Part shown: positions 45,401 through 52,886 of the stretch, piece after piece
Position numbering within the stretch: position 1 is the stretch's first letter
How the letters are laid out: each line of letters begins with the position of its first letter
Assembly: GCA_036267355.1 (NCBI GenBank)
Contig: DATAWG010000115.1
Coordinates: forward strand, 1-64,000
DNA length: 64,000 nt
DNA from: Pirellulales bacterium
Lineage (GTDB): Bacteria > Planctomycetota > Planctomycetia > Pirellulales > DATAWG01
Reading direction: 5' to 3'
Made by a program: the position numbers and the translations under genes
Notes under the pieces: generated by a model
What the model saw: only the letters and a program-made list of their open reading frames with translations
What the model was told of the DNA's origin: nothing
Database searches by the model: none

Positions 45401-46187
45401 TGGCGACGGCATAGAGGCTATCGCGATGCCCGCGGAATTTGTGGACTAGGGCTCCATCCGACACGTTCCAAAGCGTCGCCTCGCCGAACACGCCGGCCTG
45501 CCCCGCGGCAACGGCGAGCAGCGAGCCATCGGCGCTGAACGCCGCGTCGTTGACATTGCCCGGCTGCGGGGCGAGCGTGCGGACGACCGCGCGCGTTTCG
45601 GCCGATAGCAATTCGACAGTGCCGTATCGGGCCACGGCGATCCAATGTCCGTCGGGCGAACAAGCGACGGCATTGATCGCGTGGCGAATTGGGCCGACCG
45701 GCGCGACGTGCGGCACCACCAGCGCCGTGGGGTCGAGGGGAGCGCCGCTCGGACTTTTTGCTCCGGCTTCGATCCATGCGGACAGTAGCGCGATTTCTGC
45801 CGGCTTCGGTCCCTCGTTGTCCTTGGGCGGCATCGACAGCTCGGCTTGGCCGTTGAGAACGCGCAGCAGCCGGCTTTGCTCCGGATGGCCGGCGACGATC
45901 TCCGCGCCGCGTTTGCCGCCCCGCAGCAGATCCGCGTAGCTTTCGAGCACCAGTTTGCCTTCTCGGTCGTCCGAGTTGTGGCAGCCGGCGCAGTATTTTG
46001 TCAGCAGCGGCTGAATCTTGGCGTTGAATTCGGGGGCGGCGGGCGCGGCGCCGGTGCCGGGCGCGGCGCCAGCGGCCAGCGCGGCAGCCGGCATCAGCGC
46101 GCAAGCGGCGATGGCCAGCAAAAATCGGCGGAGCGCATCGACCGTCGGCAGCAGCCTCCGCGCCACAAACGTTTGGATTTGTCGCAC
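42471..46187 (-). CDS. cytochrome c / WD40 / pre-peptidase C-terminal domain protein
   Basis: Large exported protein (about 1,238 aa). The frame is open to 46409, but upstream it reads through a family C repeat pair, so the GTG at 46187, followed by a basic stretch and RRFLLAIAACALMPAAALAAGA, is preferred. Domains: a planctomycete cytochrome region with heme motif CAGCH (about residues 66-70) and ELSMPPKDNEGP; about seven WD40 repeats (HKFRGHRDSLYAVAISPD, LLASASGDRTVKLWD); a PPC domain (EVEPNNTPAQANLLQTLPVS); and a long beta-rich C-terminus. Two family A repeat pairs lie inside the coding sequence, read as ARSVSEG and LTLRAG. Third in the order DUF1501 -> DUF1549/1553 -> WD40. Function of such clusters is unknown. 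Confidence 0.88.
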   Translation of the reverse strand: MRQIQTFVARRLLPTVDALRRFLLAIAACALMPAAALAAGAAPGTGAAPAAPEFNAKIQPLLTKYCAGCHNSDDREGKLVLESYADLLRGGKRGAEIVAGHPEQSRLLRVLNGQAELSMPPKDNEGPKPAEIALLSAWIEAGAKSPSGAPLDPTALVVPHVAPVGPIRHAINAVACSPDGHWIAVARYGTVELLSAETRAVVRTLAPQPGNVNDAAFSADGSLLAVAAGQAGVFGEATLWNVSDGALVHKFRGHRDSLYAVAISPDMQILATAGYDSLIKLWNLRSGAELRTLVGHNGPVFALAFDPRGKLLASASGDRTVKLWDVSTGERLETFGQPLKDQYTVAFSPDGRHLAAAGADNRIRIWKISETGKEGTNPIELAEFADEQPLVKLIYSPDGQSLVSSADDRLIKFWNAATLAEQRTIEPQPDVAPALAFEPGQRGGISPLVVGRMDGSLAFYDPASGKPIAAASTPARSVSEGAGHVDRASPSLTLRAGIAEQQEVEPNNTPAQANLLQTLPVSVAGALGAAGDIDYFSFDATAGQTFVFDAAARRIGSKAEPRLSLFDAGGKLLRDRSEFDAESDPLLVYHFDRTGRYLIRIDDRSMAGGRDHAYKLTIGAIPYVVGCYPLSLPAKQTTEVELIGYNLPPHSKAKVEAGSSGETTVPIDAKFHTRGPIKVLVGELPETVPAESAEGVNTNDTLARAALIAAPGSAAGRILPASPAPATLARSVSEGGATGRAASLALHVSDGKTRSVSEEGHHVDVAPPSPMLRAGKKTTDGSGLPSAAAFYRFQSKAGQQWIIQTEAASRGSPIDTRIDVLTADGQRIERVVLKAVRDSYINFRGIDSLATEPRLKSYEEMELNQYIYMGGEVCKLFRTPRGPDSDFGLYKALNGWRRAYFDTSATEHANFEPVYVVEPHPPGTKLPNNGLPSFPIYYSNDDDGDRKLGRDSRLLFTAPADGWYVIRVVDSRGEAGERYIFRLTVRTPHPDFHINVVGANPTVNAGSGQQFKVQADRLDYFDGDIRVDIAGIPPGFFVTSPLVIQAGHLEAEGLLYALDGAPQPVPQNAGLSEITATAQIDRREVAHRVGSLGQIKLGKAPNVVVHLQPAQTAAAAANSKPPPIPEVVLAPGTTTTCKLSIDRHGFTGSLEFDVNDLPHGVIVDNIGLNGILIPAGQNEQTVYLSAAPWVAPIDRLFFAVSKTARDQPKVDGQASLPVWLRIRRPGQSTKPADTALHR
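43867..44010. repeat. Family A repeat cluster inside the WD40-cytochrome gene
   Basis: Four family A units (about 43867-43890, 43913-43931, 43939-43968 and 43981-44008) in alternating orientation. All stay in the reading frame of the host gene and contribute LARSVSEG, SLALHVSDGK, TRSVSEE and PMLRAG to the protein. Confidence 0.88.
44698..44770. repeat. Family A inverted pair inside the WD40-cytochrome gene
   Basis: Inverted pair: CCCGAAGCGTAAGCGAGGGA at 44698-44722 and CCTCGCTAACGCTTCGGGCT at 44745-44770, with about 22 bp between. It is in frame between the WD40 and PPC regions, adding ARSVSEGAGHVDRASPSLTL to the protein. Confidence 0.9.
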
Positions 46188-46209
46188 GGCGCGGCGGGAC
46201 GGCCCCGAT

Positions 46210-46310
46210 GTAGCAGGCACACTCCGTGTGCCGTTCGAACTGCCGCCGACGCCCGCCTTCTGTTCGACGTCGCTCGCCGCCGCGGACGGCACACCGAGTG
46301 TGCCTGCCAC
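46210..46310. repeat. Family C REP-like inverted pair 6
   Basis: Left arm 46210-46237 with stem GGCACAC/GTGTGCC; right arm 46282-46310 with the same stem and loop CGA. It lies between the DUF1549/1553 gene and the WD40 gene, overlapping the theoretical N-terminal extension of the latter. Confidence 0.85.
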
Positions 46311-46419
46311 GTTGGCCTGAGTCACTTGCCGCCGCACGGATCGCCACGGAGGGCGTTCCCTACGGAAATCTGCGTCGGTTTCCGATTGCCGGTTCACGAA
46401 GGCTGCCATCCGCTGGGGT

Positions 46420-48966
46420 TCAATGGTCGAACAAGAATTCCCGGCTGCTGAGGAGGCTCCAATACAAATCCTCGACCGCCGGCCGGCGATCCTTGGCCGG
46501 CGACTTGTCCAAGAGCTCGCTGAGTTGCCGGCGCTCGTCCGCCGTCGGCAACCGCGACAGGGCGCTCAAATAGGCTTCGTCGATGATAGGGTCGGTCGGC
46601 GTGTTGCTGACGAGAAGTTGCTCGATTCGATTTCCCTTGGCGGCGAGCTTGGCGTTGAGCGTGTCGCCGTTGCTCATGTGCAGCACTTGCACCATGCTCG
46701 GCGTCGCGGTGCGCTCGCATTCGCAGGTCAGCTCGCGCACCGGCCGGCCAAACGATTTCAAGAAATACGAATCGACGTTCGAGTCGGGCAACTGCTCGGC
46801 CCGCCAGCCGGGGGCGTAGTTCTTGAATTCGGACGGCGCGCCGGTGACTTGGGAGATGGCGTCCAGAAGCACCTCGGCCCGCATCCGCCGCGGGAAGAAA
46901 TGGGAATAGAACCGCCGATCGGTCAGATTTTCGGAACTCGTTTGGCTCGAGCGTTGATAAGTTTCGCTTTGCAAGATGACGCGCATCAGCGATTTCAGAT
47001 CGTAGCGACTATCGCGCAGATATTTCGCAAGCGCCGTAAGCAATTCGGGGTTGTTTGGTGGATTGGTGAGCCGCATGTCGTCGACCGCCTCGACCAGCCC
47101 GACGCCCATGAAATTCGCCCAAACGCGGTTGGTGATCGCGCGGCTGAAATACGGATTCGCGGGGTTGGTGAGCCACTCGGCCAGAGCCGCTCGTCGATCG
47201 ATCGGCGAATCCATCGGAATCGGCTCGCCGTCCAAGGGGCAAGGGGGCTGGGGCCGGCCGGTCCGCGGTTGAAGCAATTCGCCCTCGGTCGTGGAAAAAA
47301 CCGTGAAATTGCCGGCTCCCTCCGCATTTTTCACTTTCACCCGGCTGAACAGATTGGCCATGCCGTAATACTGATCGTTGGTCCATTTTTCCAGCGGATG
47401 ATTGTGGCAATGGGCGCACGTGATCGACATGCCGAGAAATGCCTCCGAAGTGGTCTCGGAAAGCTCTTGCGGGTCGCGGTGCAAGACGAAGAAATTGGCG
47501 GCGCCGTTGTCGAGCGTGCTGCCCGAGGCGGTGACGATGCCGCGAACGAATTGGTCCCAGGCGACATTTTGCGCCACCTGCGTGCGAATCCAATGGTAGT
47601 AAGACCACATTGCCGGGCCGGGCAGCTTTTCGCTATTGACCAACAACAAGTCCGACCACTTGTAGGCCCAATGATCGACGAACTCGGGCCGGACCAGGAG
47701 CGCCTCGATTAGCCGGTCGCGCTTGTCCGAGCTGGTGTCGGCGAGAAATTTTCGTGTCTCGTCGGCGGTCGGCAGCACGCCGATCGTGTCGATCATCGTC
47801 CGGCGAATGAATTCGCCGTCGGTCGCCCGGCCGGAAGGGGGCACGTTCAACCGCCGCAACTTGGCCAACACCAATTCGTCGATAAAATTTCGTCGCGGCG
47901 AGCGATCGAATGCCTCGGGCAGAACCTGTTGAACATAGGGCACCGTGATCGTCGCCACCTTGATTCGGCTGGCGAACCACGCGCTGACCACTCCCTCGCC
48001 CGAGCCCACGATCTTCACATGCCCCTCGGCATCGACCTGGGCGACCGATTCGTCGGACGAAGTGAATTTGGCCCAATGCGTCACATCGGCGGAGTGGCCA
48101 TCGGTGTAGAACGCGCGAACCAAGAGTTGCTGGCGGTCGCCCGGCTTGAGCAGCACGCGCTCGGGCAGAATCTCGAGATGATCGAGCTGCGGGTCATCGG
48201 GCTTGGGGGGCGCTGCGCCCGCGGCAATCCAGCCGAGCACGATGTTGTAATCCGGCGAGTCGACTTCGAAACGCACGCCCCCTTTATGGGGAATCGCGCC
48301 GCTCGGCTTCAGCAGAATCAAACTTCGAGCCGGATCGCTGGGAACGATCCTGCGGCCGCGGGCCTGGCGGGTGATCGTGAAGTAGTCGGCATCGGCGTCG
48401 TAGCCGCGAAGCGAAAGTTTGAAGCCATTCTTTCCGGCGGCTGCGCCGTGGCATGCGCCGGAATTGCAGCCCGCCTTCGCAAACACCGATTGCACCTGAT
48501 TGCGGAAACTCACGCTGCTCGGGCGATCGAAGCCGACGACCTTCACATCGATCGAAACCGATCGATCGCCGACTTTCGCGGCGAGCTTTGCCGAGCCATT
48601 GCCGGTGGGTGTCGCAATATTATCCTTGACGACGGCAACTTTCGGATCGCTGGTCGTCCAAACGATGCCCGCCGTGATTTGTCCGACGAAATCGTCGCCG
48701 CGGCGGATTTCGGCCAACAGCCGCTGCCGCGCCGCAGGGCCGGTAAGCGTCAGCCGTTCGGGAAGAATCGTGAGTTGATCGCCGGCTGCAAACGTTGGGA
48801 CGGTGGGCTGCGCGTGGGGCATGCTCGCCGCTTGCGGTTTCGCAACCGTTGCCGCCGGCAGTGGAAAATTCGCAAACGCTATTGCCAACACAACAACGAT
48901 CCCGATCGACATCCGCCGCACTGCCTGCAACTTCATCGCGTGCAATTTGATCCCCTGCATCTTCAT
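46420..48966 (-). CDS. DUF1549/DUF1553 domain protein
   Basis: Protein of 848 aa, exported (leader MSIGIVVVLAIAFANFPLPA preceded by a short basic stretch). Order: an Ig-like region (LTILPERLTLTGPAARQRLL); a cytochrome-like segment with CNSGACHG near residue 172; another Ig-like repeat (LEILPERVLLKPGDRQQLLV); DUF1549 (FIDELVLAKLRRLNVPPSGR, GVLPTADETRKFLADTSSDK) with CAHCHNHP near 517; then DUF1553 (RRAALAEWLTNPANPYFSRA, ITNRVWANFMGVGLVEAVDD). Its ATG overlaps the TGA of the upstream DUF1501 gene by one base (TGATG), indicating translational coupling. The pair is a standard planctomycete combination; its chemistry is unknown. Confidence 0.95.
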   Translation of the reverse strand: MKMQGIKLHAMKLQAVRRMSIGIVVVLAIAFANFPLPAATVAKPQAASMPHAQPTVPTFAAGDQLTILPERLTLTGPAARQRLLAEIRRGDDFVGQITAGIVWTTSDPKVAVVKDNIATPTGNGSAKLAAKVGDRSVSIDVKVVGFDRPSSVSFRNQVQSVFAKAGCNSGACHGAAAGKNGFKLSLRGYDADADYFTITRQARGRRIVPSDPARSLILLKPSGAIPHKGGVRFEVDSPDYNIVLGWIAAGAAPPKPDDPQLDHLEILPERVLLKPGDRQQLLVRAFYTDGHSADVTHWAKFTSSDESVAQVDAEGHVKIVGSGEGVVSAWFASRIKVATITVPYVQQVLPEAFDRSPRRNFIDELVLAKLRRLNVPPSGRATDGEFIRRTMIDTIGVLPTADETRKFLADTSSDKRDRLIEALLVRPEFVDHWAYKWSDLLLVNSEKLPGPAMWSYYHWIRTQVAQNVAWDQFVRGIVTASGSTLDNGAANFFVLHRDPQELSETTSEAFLGMSITCAHCHNHPLEKWTNDQYYGMANLFSRVKVKNAEGAGNFTVFSTTEGELLQPRTGRPQPPCPLDGEPIPMDSPIDRRAALAEWLTNPANPYFSRAITNRVWANFMGVGLVEAVDDMRLTNPPNNPELLTALAKYLRDSRYDLKSLMRVILQSETYQRSSQTSSENLTDRRFYSHFFPRRMRAEVLLDAISQVTGAPSEFKNYAPGWRAEQLPDSNVDSYFLKSFGRPVRELTCECERTATPSMVQVLHMSNGDTLNAKLAAKGNRIEQLLVSNTPTDPIIDEAYLSALSRLPTADERRQLSELLDKSPAKDRRPAVEDLYWSLLSSREFLFDH

Positions 48967-50387
48967 CAGAACAACTCCTTGATGGGATGCTTGCCGTAGT
49001 CGACCAACGGGTACGGGCGGCCTTGCGGGCCGGGAAGATGCGTTTCGATGTCCAAGCCGAGGCTGTGAAAAATCGTGGCCACGACTTCCGCCGGTTCGAC
49101 GGGCCGCTCCGCCGGCACGCCGCCGATGGCATCGCTGCGTCCGACGACGCGGCCCCCTTGCACTCCGCCGCCGGCGAAATAAATCGTCCAGCATTGCGGC
49201 CAGTGATCGCGGCCGCCGGCCGGATTGATGCGCGGCGTGCGGCCGAATTCGGCCAGATTGCACACCAACGTATTGTCCAACATGCCACGCCCGGCCAGAT
49301 CCTCGATGAGCGCGCTATAGGCTTGATCGTACATCGGAGCCACCTCGTGCCGCATTTGCGCCACCGAGATAAACGGGGCCGACCCGTGAATGTCCCAACT
49401 CAGTTCGTTGAACACCGTGAGAAACGTATTGACGGTGACGAACCGCACGCCGGCCTCGATCAGCCGCCGGGCGAGCAAGCAGCACTGGCCGAAGCGATTC
49501 ATGCCGTAGCGCTCGCGCACTTTTTGCGGCTCTTTCTCAAGATCGAAGGCGGCGCGTGCCTGCGGGCTGGTCATCATGCGGAAGGCGGCTTCAAAGTTGG
49601 CGTCGAGCAGTTTTGCGTCTTCGCTCGATTCGAATTGCCGCAGCTTCCCCTCAACCACCTCGCGGAGCCGCCGGCGGCGCTCCAACCGCGCTTCGCCGAT
49701 CTGCGGCGGCGGCAGCAGATCGGGCACTTTGAAATGCGGCTTCGAGGGGTCGGCCATGAGCACGAATGGATCGTAGGCCTTGCCCAAAAAGCCCGCGTCC
49801 TGCCCATGCGACATGCCCCCGCCGGTGTTGCCCATCGGCTCGGGCAAAAGCACGTGCGCCGGCAGATCGGTGCGGCGGCCGAGCAAATAGCTCGTCACGC
49901 AGCCGGCATGCGGCGTGTTCACGCCACCGGTGAAGAACCGGCCGGTTTGCATCATCTGGTGTCCCGAATCATGCACCGCCACCTGCGTGTGATAACACGT
50001 GCGCACCAGCGAAAACTTGTCGGCCAGTTTGGCATGCAGCGGGAAGAGTTCCGAGATTTGAATGCCCGGTGCGTTGGTCGCGATCGGTTTGAACGGGCCG
50101 CGAATTTCCGCCGGGGCGTCGGGCTTCATGTCCCAGGTGTCGAGTTGGCTGGGGGCGCCGAGATTGAAGATCATGATCACGCTGCGATCGTCGGCCGGCT
50201 TTGCCGCTACCCCGTTTGCCGCTGCCCTTTTCGCCGCTGCCGTTTTCGCCGCTGCCGCCTGAGCTTCGAGGGCGAGCAAATCGGGCAGCGCCAAACCGAT
50301 CGCGCCTAGCGCACCGACTTGGAGAAAATCGCGGCGGGTGACGCCGTCGCACGTGTGGGCCGTGCCACGGCCGGAAAGATTGAGCAT
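48966..50387 (-). CDS. DUF1501 secreted protein
   Basis: Protein of 473 aa; GGAGG lies about 8 nt upstream of the ATG at 50387. The leader TRRDFLQVGALGAIGLALPDLLALEAQA is Tat-like (RRxFL). An Ala/Lys-rich linker follows, with short repeats (AAAAKTAAAKRAAANG). Family hallmarks: SVIMIFNLGAPSQLDTWDMK, LVRTCYHTQVAVHDSGHQMM, GVRFVTVNTFLTVFNELSWD, LVCNLAEFGRTPRINPAGGR and DHWPQCWTIYFAGGGVQGGR. It is the first gene of the coupled set with DUF1549/DUF1553 (one-base overlap). The frame is open to 51389 but overlaps the GT2 gene and reads as non-coding. Confidence 0.95.
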   Translation of the reverse strand: MLNLSGRGTAHTCDGVTRRDFLQVGALGAIGLALPDLLALEAQAAAAKTAAAKRAAANGVAAKPADDRSVIMIFNLGAPSQLDTWDMKPDAPAEIRGPFKPIATNAPGIQISELFPLHAKLADKFSLVRTCYHTQVAVHDSGHQMMQTGRFFTGGVNTPHAGCVTSYLLGRRTDLPAHVLLPEPMGNTGGGMSHGQDAGFLGKAYDPFVLMADPSKPHFKVPDLLPPPQIGEARLERRRRLREVVEGKLRQFESSEDAKLLDANFEAAFRMMTSPQARAAFDLEKEPQKVRERYGMNRFGQCCLLARRLIEAGVRFVTVNTFLTVFNELSWDIHGSAPFISVAQMRHEVAPMYDQAYSALIEDLAGRGMLDNTLVCNLAEFGRTPRINPAGGRDHWPQCWTIYFAGGGVQGGRVVGRSDAIGGVPAERPVEPAEVVATIFHSLGLDIETHLPGPQGRPYPLVDYGKHPIKELF

Positions 50388-50797
50388 CGCGGTTCCTCCG
50401 TTCGCGCTCCGGGCGGCCGTCGCGCCTTCGGTCGCGCCGTTGTGCGGTTCGCCGGCGAGAACCGAAATGACCGGAGGGATTGTTCTCAAAAACCGCGCAC
50501 AGCGCTCGAGCAACCGGCGGCGGATGTCGCCGGACAGGCAGGGCCCCCCCCGGGCTGCTATCCTATCATTTGGCCGATTCGGTTTCAAATCCGCGCCAAG
50601 GACTGAATCGGGGCAGATGCTTCCGATACGAAATCGGCCGACGAGCATCCAACGCGCTTCGTCGATCGCACATCGCAGGGATCGGTCGCGCCACATTCGG
50701 GGCTTCCAATACTCGAACTTCCCGAGCGTGAGCGGAAGTCGCAGTTCGTTCACTCCGGCATCAGACACTTTGGTCGCCTTAAGATTGGGCCTGCCCC
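50388..50797. other. Intergenic region, no gene recognised
   Basis: About 410 bp between the GT2 gene and the DUF1501 gene on the same strand. No repeat family member or RNA recognised; it probably holds the promoter of the DUF1501 set. Confidence 0.45.
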
Positions 50798-51544
50798 TTA
50801 TCGCCCCAGCAGATTTTGCAGTCCCAAGCCGAGAATGATTCGCAGCGCGGCGACAGCTTCTTTTGAATTGATTTTCGAGCTTCCTTTTTCGCGGTCGGCG
50901 AAGACGATTGGCGTTTCGCCGAAGCGGGCGCGGGCCCGCCGCAATAGCCACAGAATCTCTTCCTGAAACGAATAGCCGCGCGAACGGATGCGGGTGAAAT
51001 CGATTCGCTCGAGCGTTGCCGTGCGGTAGCAGCGGTAGCCGCCGCTGCAATCTTTCGGCGCCAGCCAGAGTAGCCAGCGAGCGTAGAGATTCACGCCGCG
51101 GCTCATCAAATGCCGCTTCAAGGGCCAGCCCTCGATGCTGCCCCCCGGCACGTAGCGCGATCCGATCATCACGTCGATCGCCGGACCCGTGGCCGGATCC
51201 ATGCCGCCGACCATGGCCGGCAGATAACGTGGCGGATGGCTGAAATCGGCATCCATGTTGACGACGTATTTGTAGCCGTGCTCGATGCCATATTTCAGGC
51301 CGGCGACGATGGCCGTGCCGAGGCCCAGCTTTCCGGTCCGATGCAGGCAATGCAACCGCGGATCGATGCCCGCCTGACGATCGCACCATTGGCCGGTGCC
51401 GTCGGGCGAATTGTCGTCGACCACCAGCACGTCGGCCTCGGGCGCGAATTGAAATATCTGCTCGACGAGGCGCGGGAGATTCTCGATCTCGTTGTACGTG
51501 GCCGTCATCACCAACGTTCTATTTTGGGCGGCGCTAGCGGGCAT
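50798..51544 (-). CDS. GT2 polyprenol-phosphate mannose synthase-like glycosyltransferase
   Basis: Protein of 248 aa of the dolichyl/polyprenyl-phosphate mannosyltransferase (DPM1-like) type, which moves a sugar from a nucleotide donor to a lipid carrier at the cytosolic face of the membrane. Motifs: VMTATYNEIENLPRLVEQIF, VLVVDDNSPDGTGQWCD, the metal-binding DAD at about 98-100 (VVNMDADFSHPP), VMIGSRYVPGGSIEGWPLKR and SGGYRCYRTATLERIDF with SYSFQEE-like GYSFQEEILW. No C-terminal membrane spans are fused. It is downstream of the Wzc/ExeA/CpsD-like genes on the same strand, consistent with a surface-polysaccharide or glycosylation role. Confidence 0.9.
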   Translation of the reverse strand: MPASAAQNRTLVMTATYNEIENLPRLVEQIFQFAPEADVLVVDDNSPDGTGQWCDRQAGIDPRLHCLHRTGKLGLGTAIVAGLKYGIEHGYKYVVNMDADFSHPPRYLPAMVGGMDPATGPAIDVMIGSRYVPGGSIEGWPLKRHLMSRGVNLYARWLLWLAPKDCSGGYRCYRTATLERIDFTRIRSRGYSFQEEILWLLRRARARFGETPIVFADREKGSSKINSKEAVAALRIILGLGLQNLLGR

Positions 51545-51673
51545 GCGGCTTCCTCGGGCTGACGGATCATCGAGCGGAACCGCCAGATTTTACCGGCTTC
51601 GCTAGCGCGGGCGAACGGCAATTTGCGGGAGAAACGGCCAAAACGGCCGTGCGAACCGATAGTGTGCGGCGGA

Positions 51674-51740
51674 CTCGCGAAACCGCAAGCGAGCCGCATT
51701 CTTAAGCGGAGTGGGAAGCTCGCTTGCGGTTTCGCGCGTC
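51674..51740. repeat. Family B inverted pair
   Basis: Left arm 51674-51697 (CGCGAAACCGCAAGCGAG) and right arm 51717-51740 (CTCGCTTGCGGTTTCGCG), with about 20 bp between. The right arm overlaps the TGA stop codon of the CpsD-like gene at 51739-51741. Confidence 0.88.
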
Positions 51741-52806
51741 AATCGCGGACGACGCAGCCCAGCAGCCGGGCGCCGGCCAAGAAGAGCGAACTCGAAGCCC
51801 GTACGGCGGCAGCCCGAGATGTGCGGCAGAGATCGAGCAGCAGCAACGTGCCGTCGCTGGCGGCGGCAAACGGGGCCAACATCGGTTCGCAGGCGTCGGC
51901 CGCGCGGATCAACACGAGTTGGTAGCTGGCCTTCCACTCGGCAACCAAATCTGTCGCGGTCGCGCGCAACCTCGAATCCGCGAAAAAATCGGCTCCATAT
52001 GCCAAAAGGCCGATGCGGGGAACGGCCGTCGGCTCGACCGCATCTCGCCAATCGACGTTCCCGCGCAACACGTCGCTTAAGCCAAAGCGGCAGGAAAGAC
52101 CGAGATGCGAATTGAGGCTGTAGCGATCCGTCTGCCCGGCTTCCGATGTGGCCGGCCCCTGCGTGCCGTCGACCAACAACACCTTGCCCGGATTTCGCTG
52201 GGCAAACGCGACCGCCGTCGGCAGCACCCAAGCGGCATCGTCGGGCGCGCCGCTTCCGGCAGCGATCAGCACCCACGGCGGCGAATCAAGCAGCGCGGCG
52301 GTCAGATTGTCCCATAGTCGGCCATAGGAACGATCGACCGATACTTCTGCCAGCGGATCGGCGGCGGGCTGTTCGCTTGGCCGTTCGTGCAGGGGCTTCG
52401 GTTGCAGCAAAGTGCTTTTCGGTTGGTACCAATCGTCCTGGGCGGCTGCGAGGGCCTCTTCCGTACGCTCGGTTGCCTCGATTGCCGCGTCGGCCAATTC
52501 CAGGGTCCGATTAAACCAGGGATCGTCGAACAGGTGGACTGCGGACGCGGGTTCGGTTTTCGTTTTCGCCGGATCGACGAAATCTGGCTCGACGACCGTA
52601 GTTTCGACGGCCGCCGGTCCGACCTCGCTATCGCGAACGCCCAAGAAGGAATAATCGGCCGCCATCGGGTCAAATTCTGCGGGCGAGCGGCCGCTGCCGG
52701 CCGTGGCCTGCGGTTCTTCGCGCGAAATATCTGCGGCCGGCGCCGGGGCAGGATCAACGGGCGCACGCCCATCCAGTTGGACCAGCGCATTGCGAAGTAT
52801 GCCCAT
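51739..52806 (-). CDS. CpsD/BY-kinase-like protein lacking Walker A
   Basis: Protein of 355 aa. The ATG at 52806 is chosen for the GGGGAG site about 7 nt upstream; a GTG at 52821 is also open. The N-terminal half is an acidic, Pro/Ala-rich linker. From residue about 165 it resembles the nucleotide-binding domain of CpsD/CapB bacterial tyrosine kinases: YGRLWDNLTAALLDSPPWVLIAAGSG, KVLLVDGTQGPATSE (Walker A'-like VLLVDG), LSCRFGLSDVLRGNVDWRDAVEPT and YQLVLIRAADACEPM. The place of the P-loop reads GSGAPDDAAW, without GKS/T, and there is no Tyr-rich tail, so kinase activity is unlikely. It is next to the ExeA-like and Wzc-like genes and may be a regulatory or scaffold version. Confidence 0.72.
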   Translation of the reverse strand: MGILRNALVQLDGRAPVDPAPAPAADISREEPQATAGSGRSPAEFDPMAADYSFLGVRDSEVGPAAVETTVVEPDFVDPAKTKTEPASAVHLFDDPWFNRTLELADAAIEATERTEEALAAAQDDWYQPKSTLLQPKPLHERPSEQPAADPLAEVSVDRSYGRLWDNLTAALLDSPPWVLIAAGSGAPDDAAWVLPTAVAFAQRNPGKVLLVDGTQGPATSEAGQTDRYSLNSHLGLSCRFGLSDVLRGNVDWRDAVEPTAVPRIGLLAYGADFFADSRLRATATDLVAEWKASYQLVLIRAADACEPMLAPFAAASDGTLLLLDLCRTSRAAAVRASSSLFLAGARLLGCVVRD

Positions 52807-52886
52807 CCGAGTGCTCCCCACAATCGACTCTCGCCAGGCCTACGCAGAATCGCAGTCGCTCGACAGCACGGCCCCGCCATGGCGAG

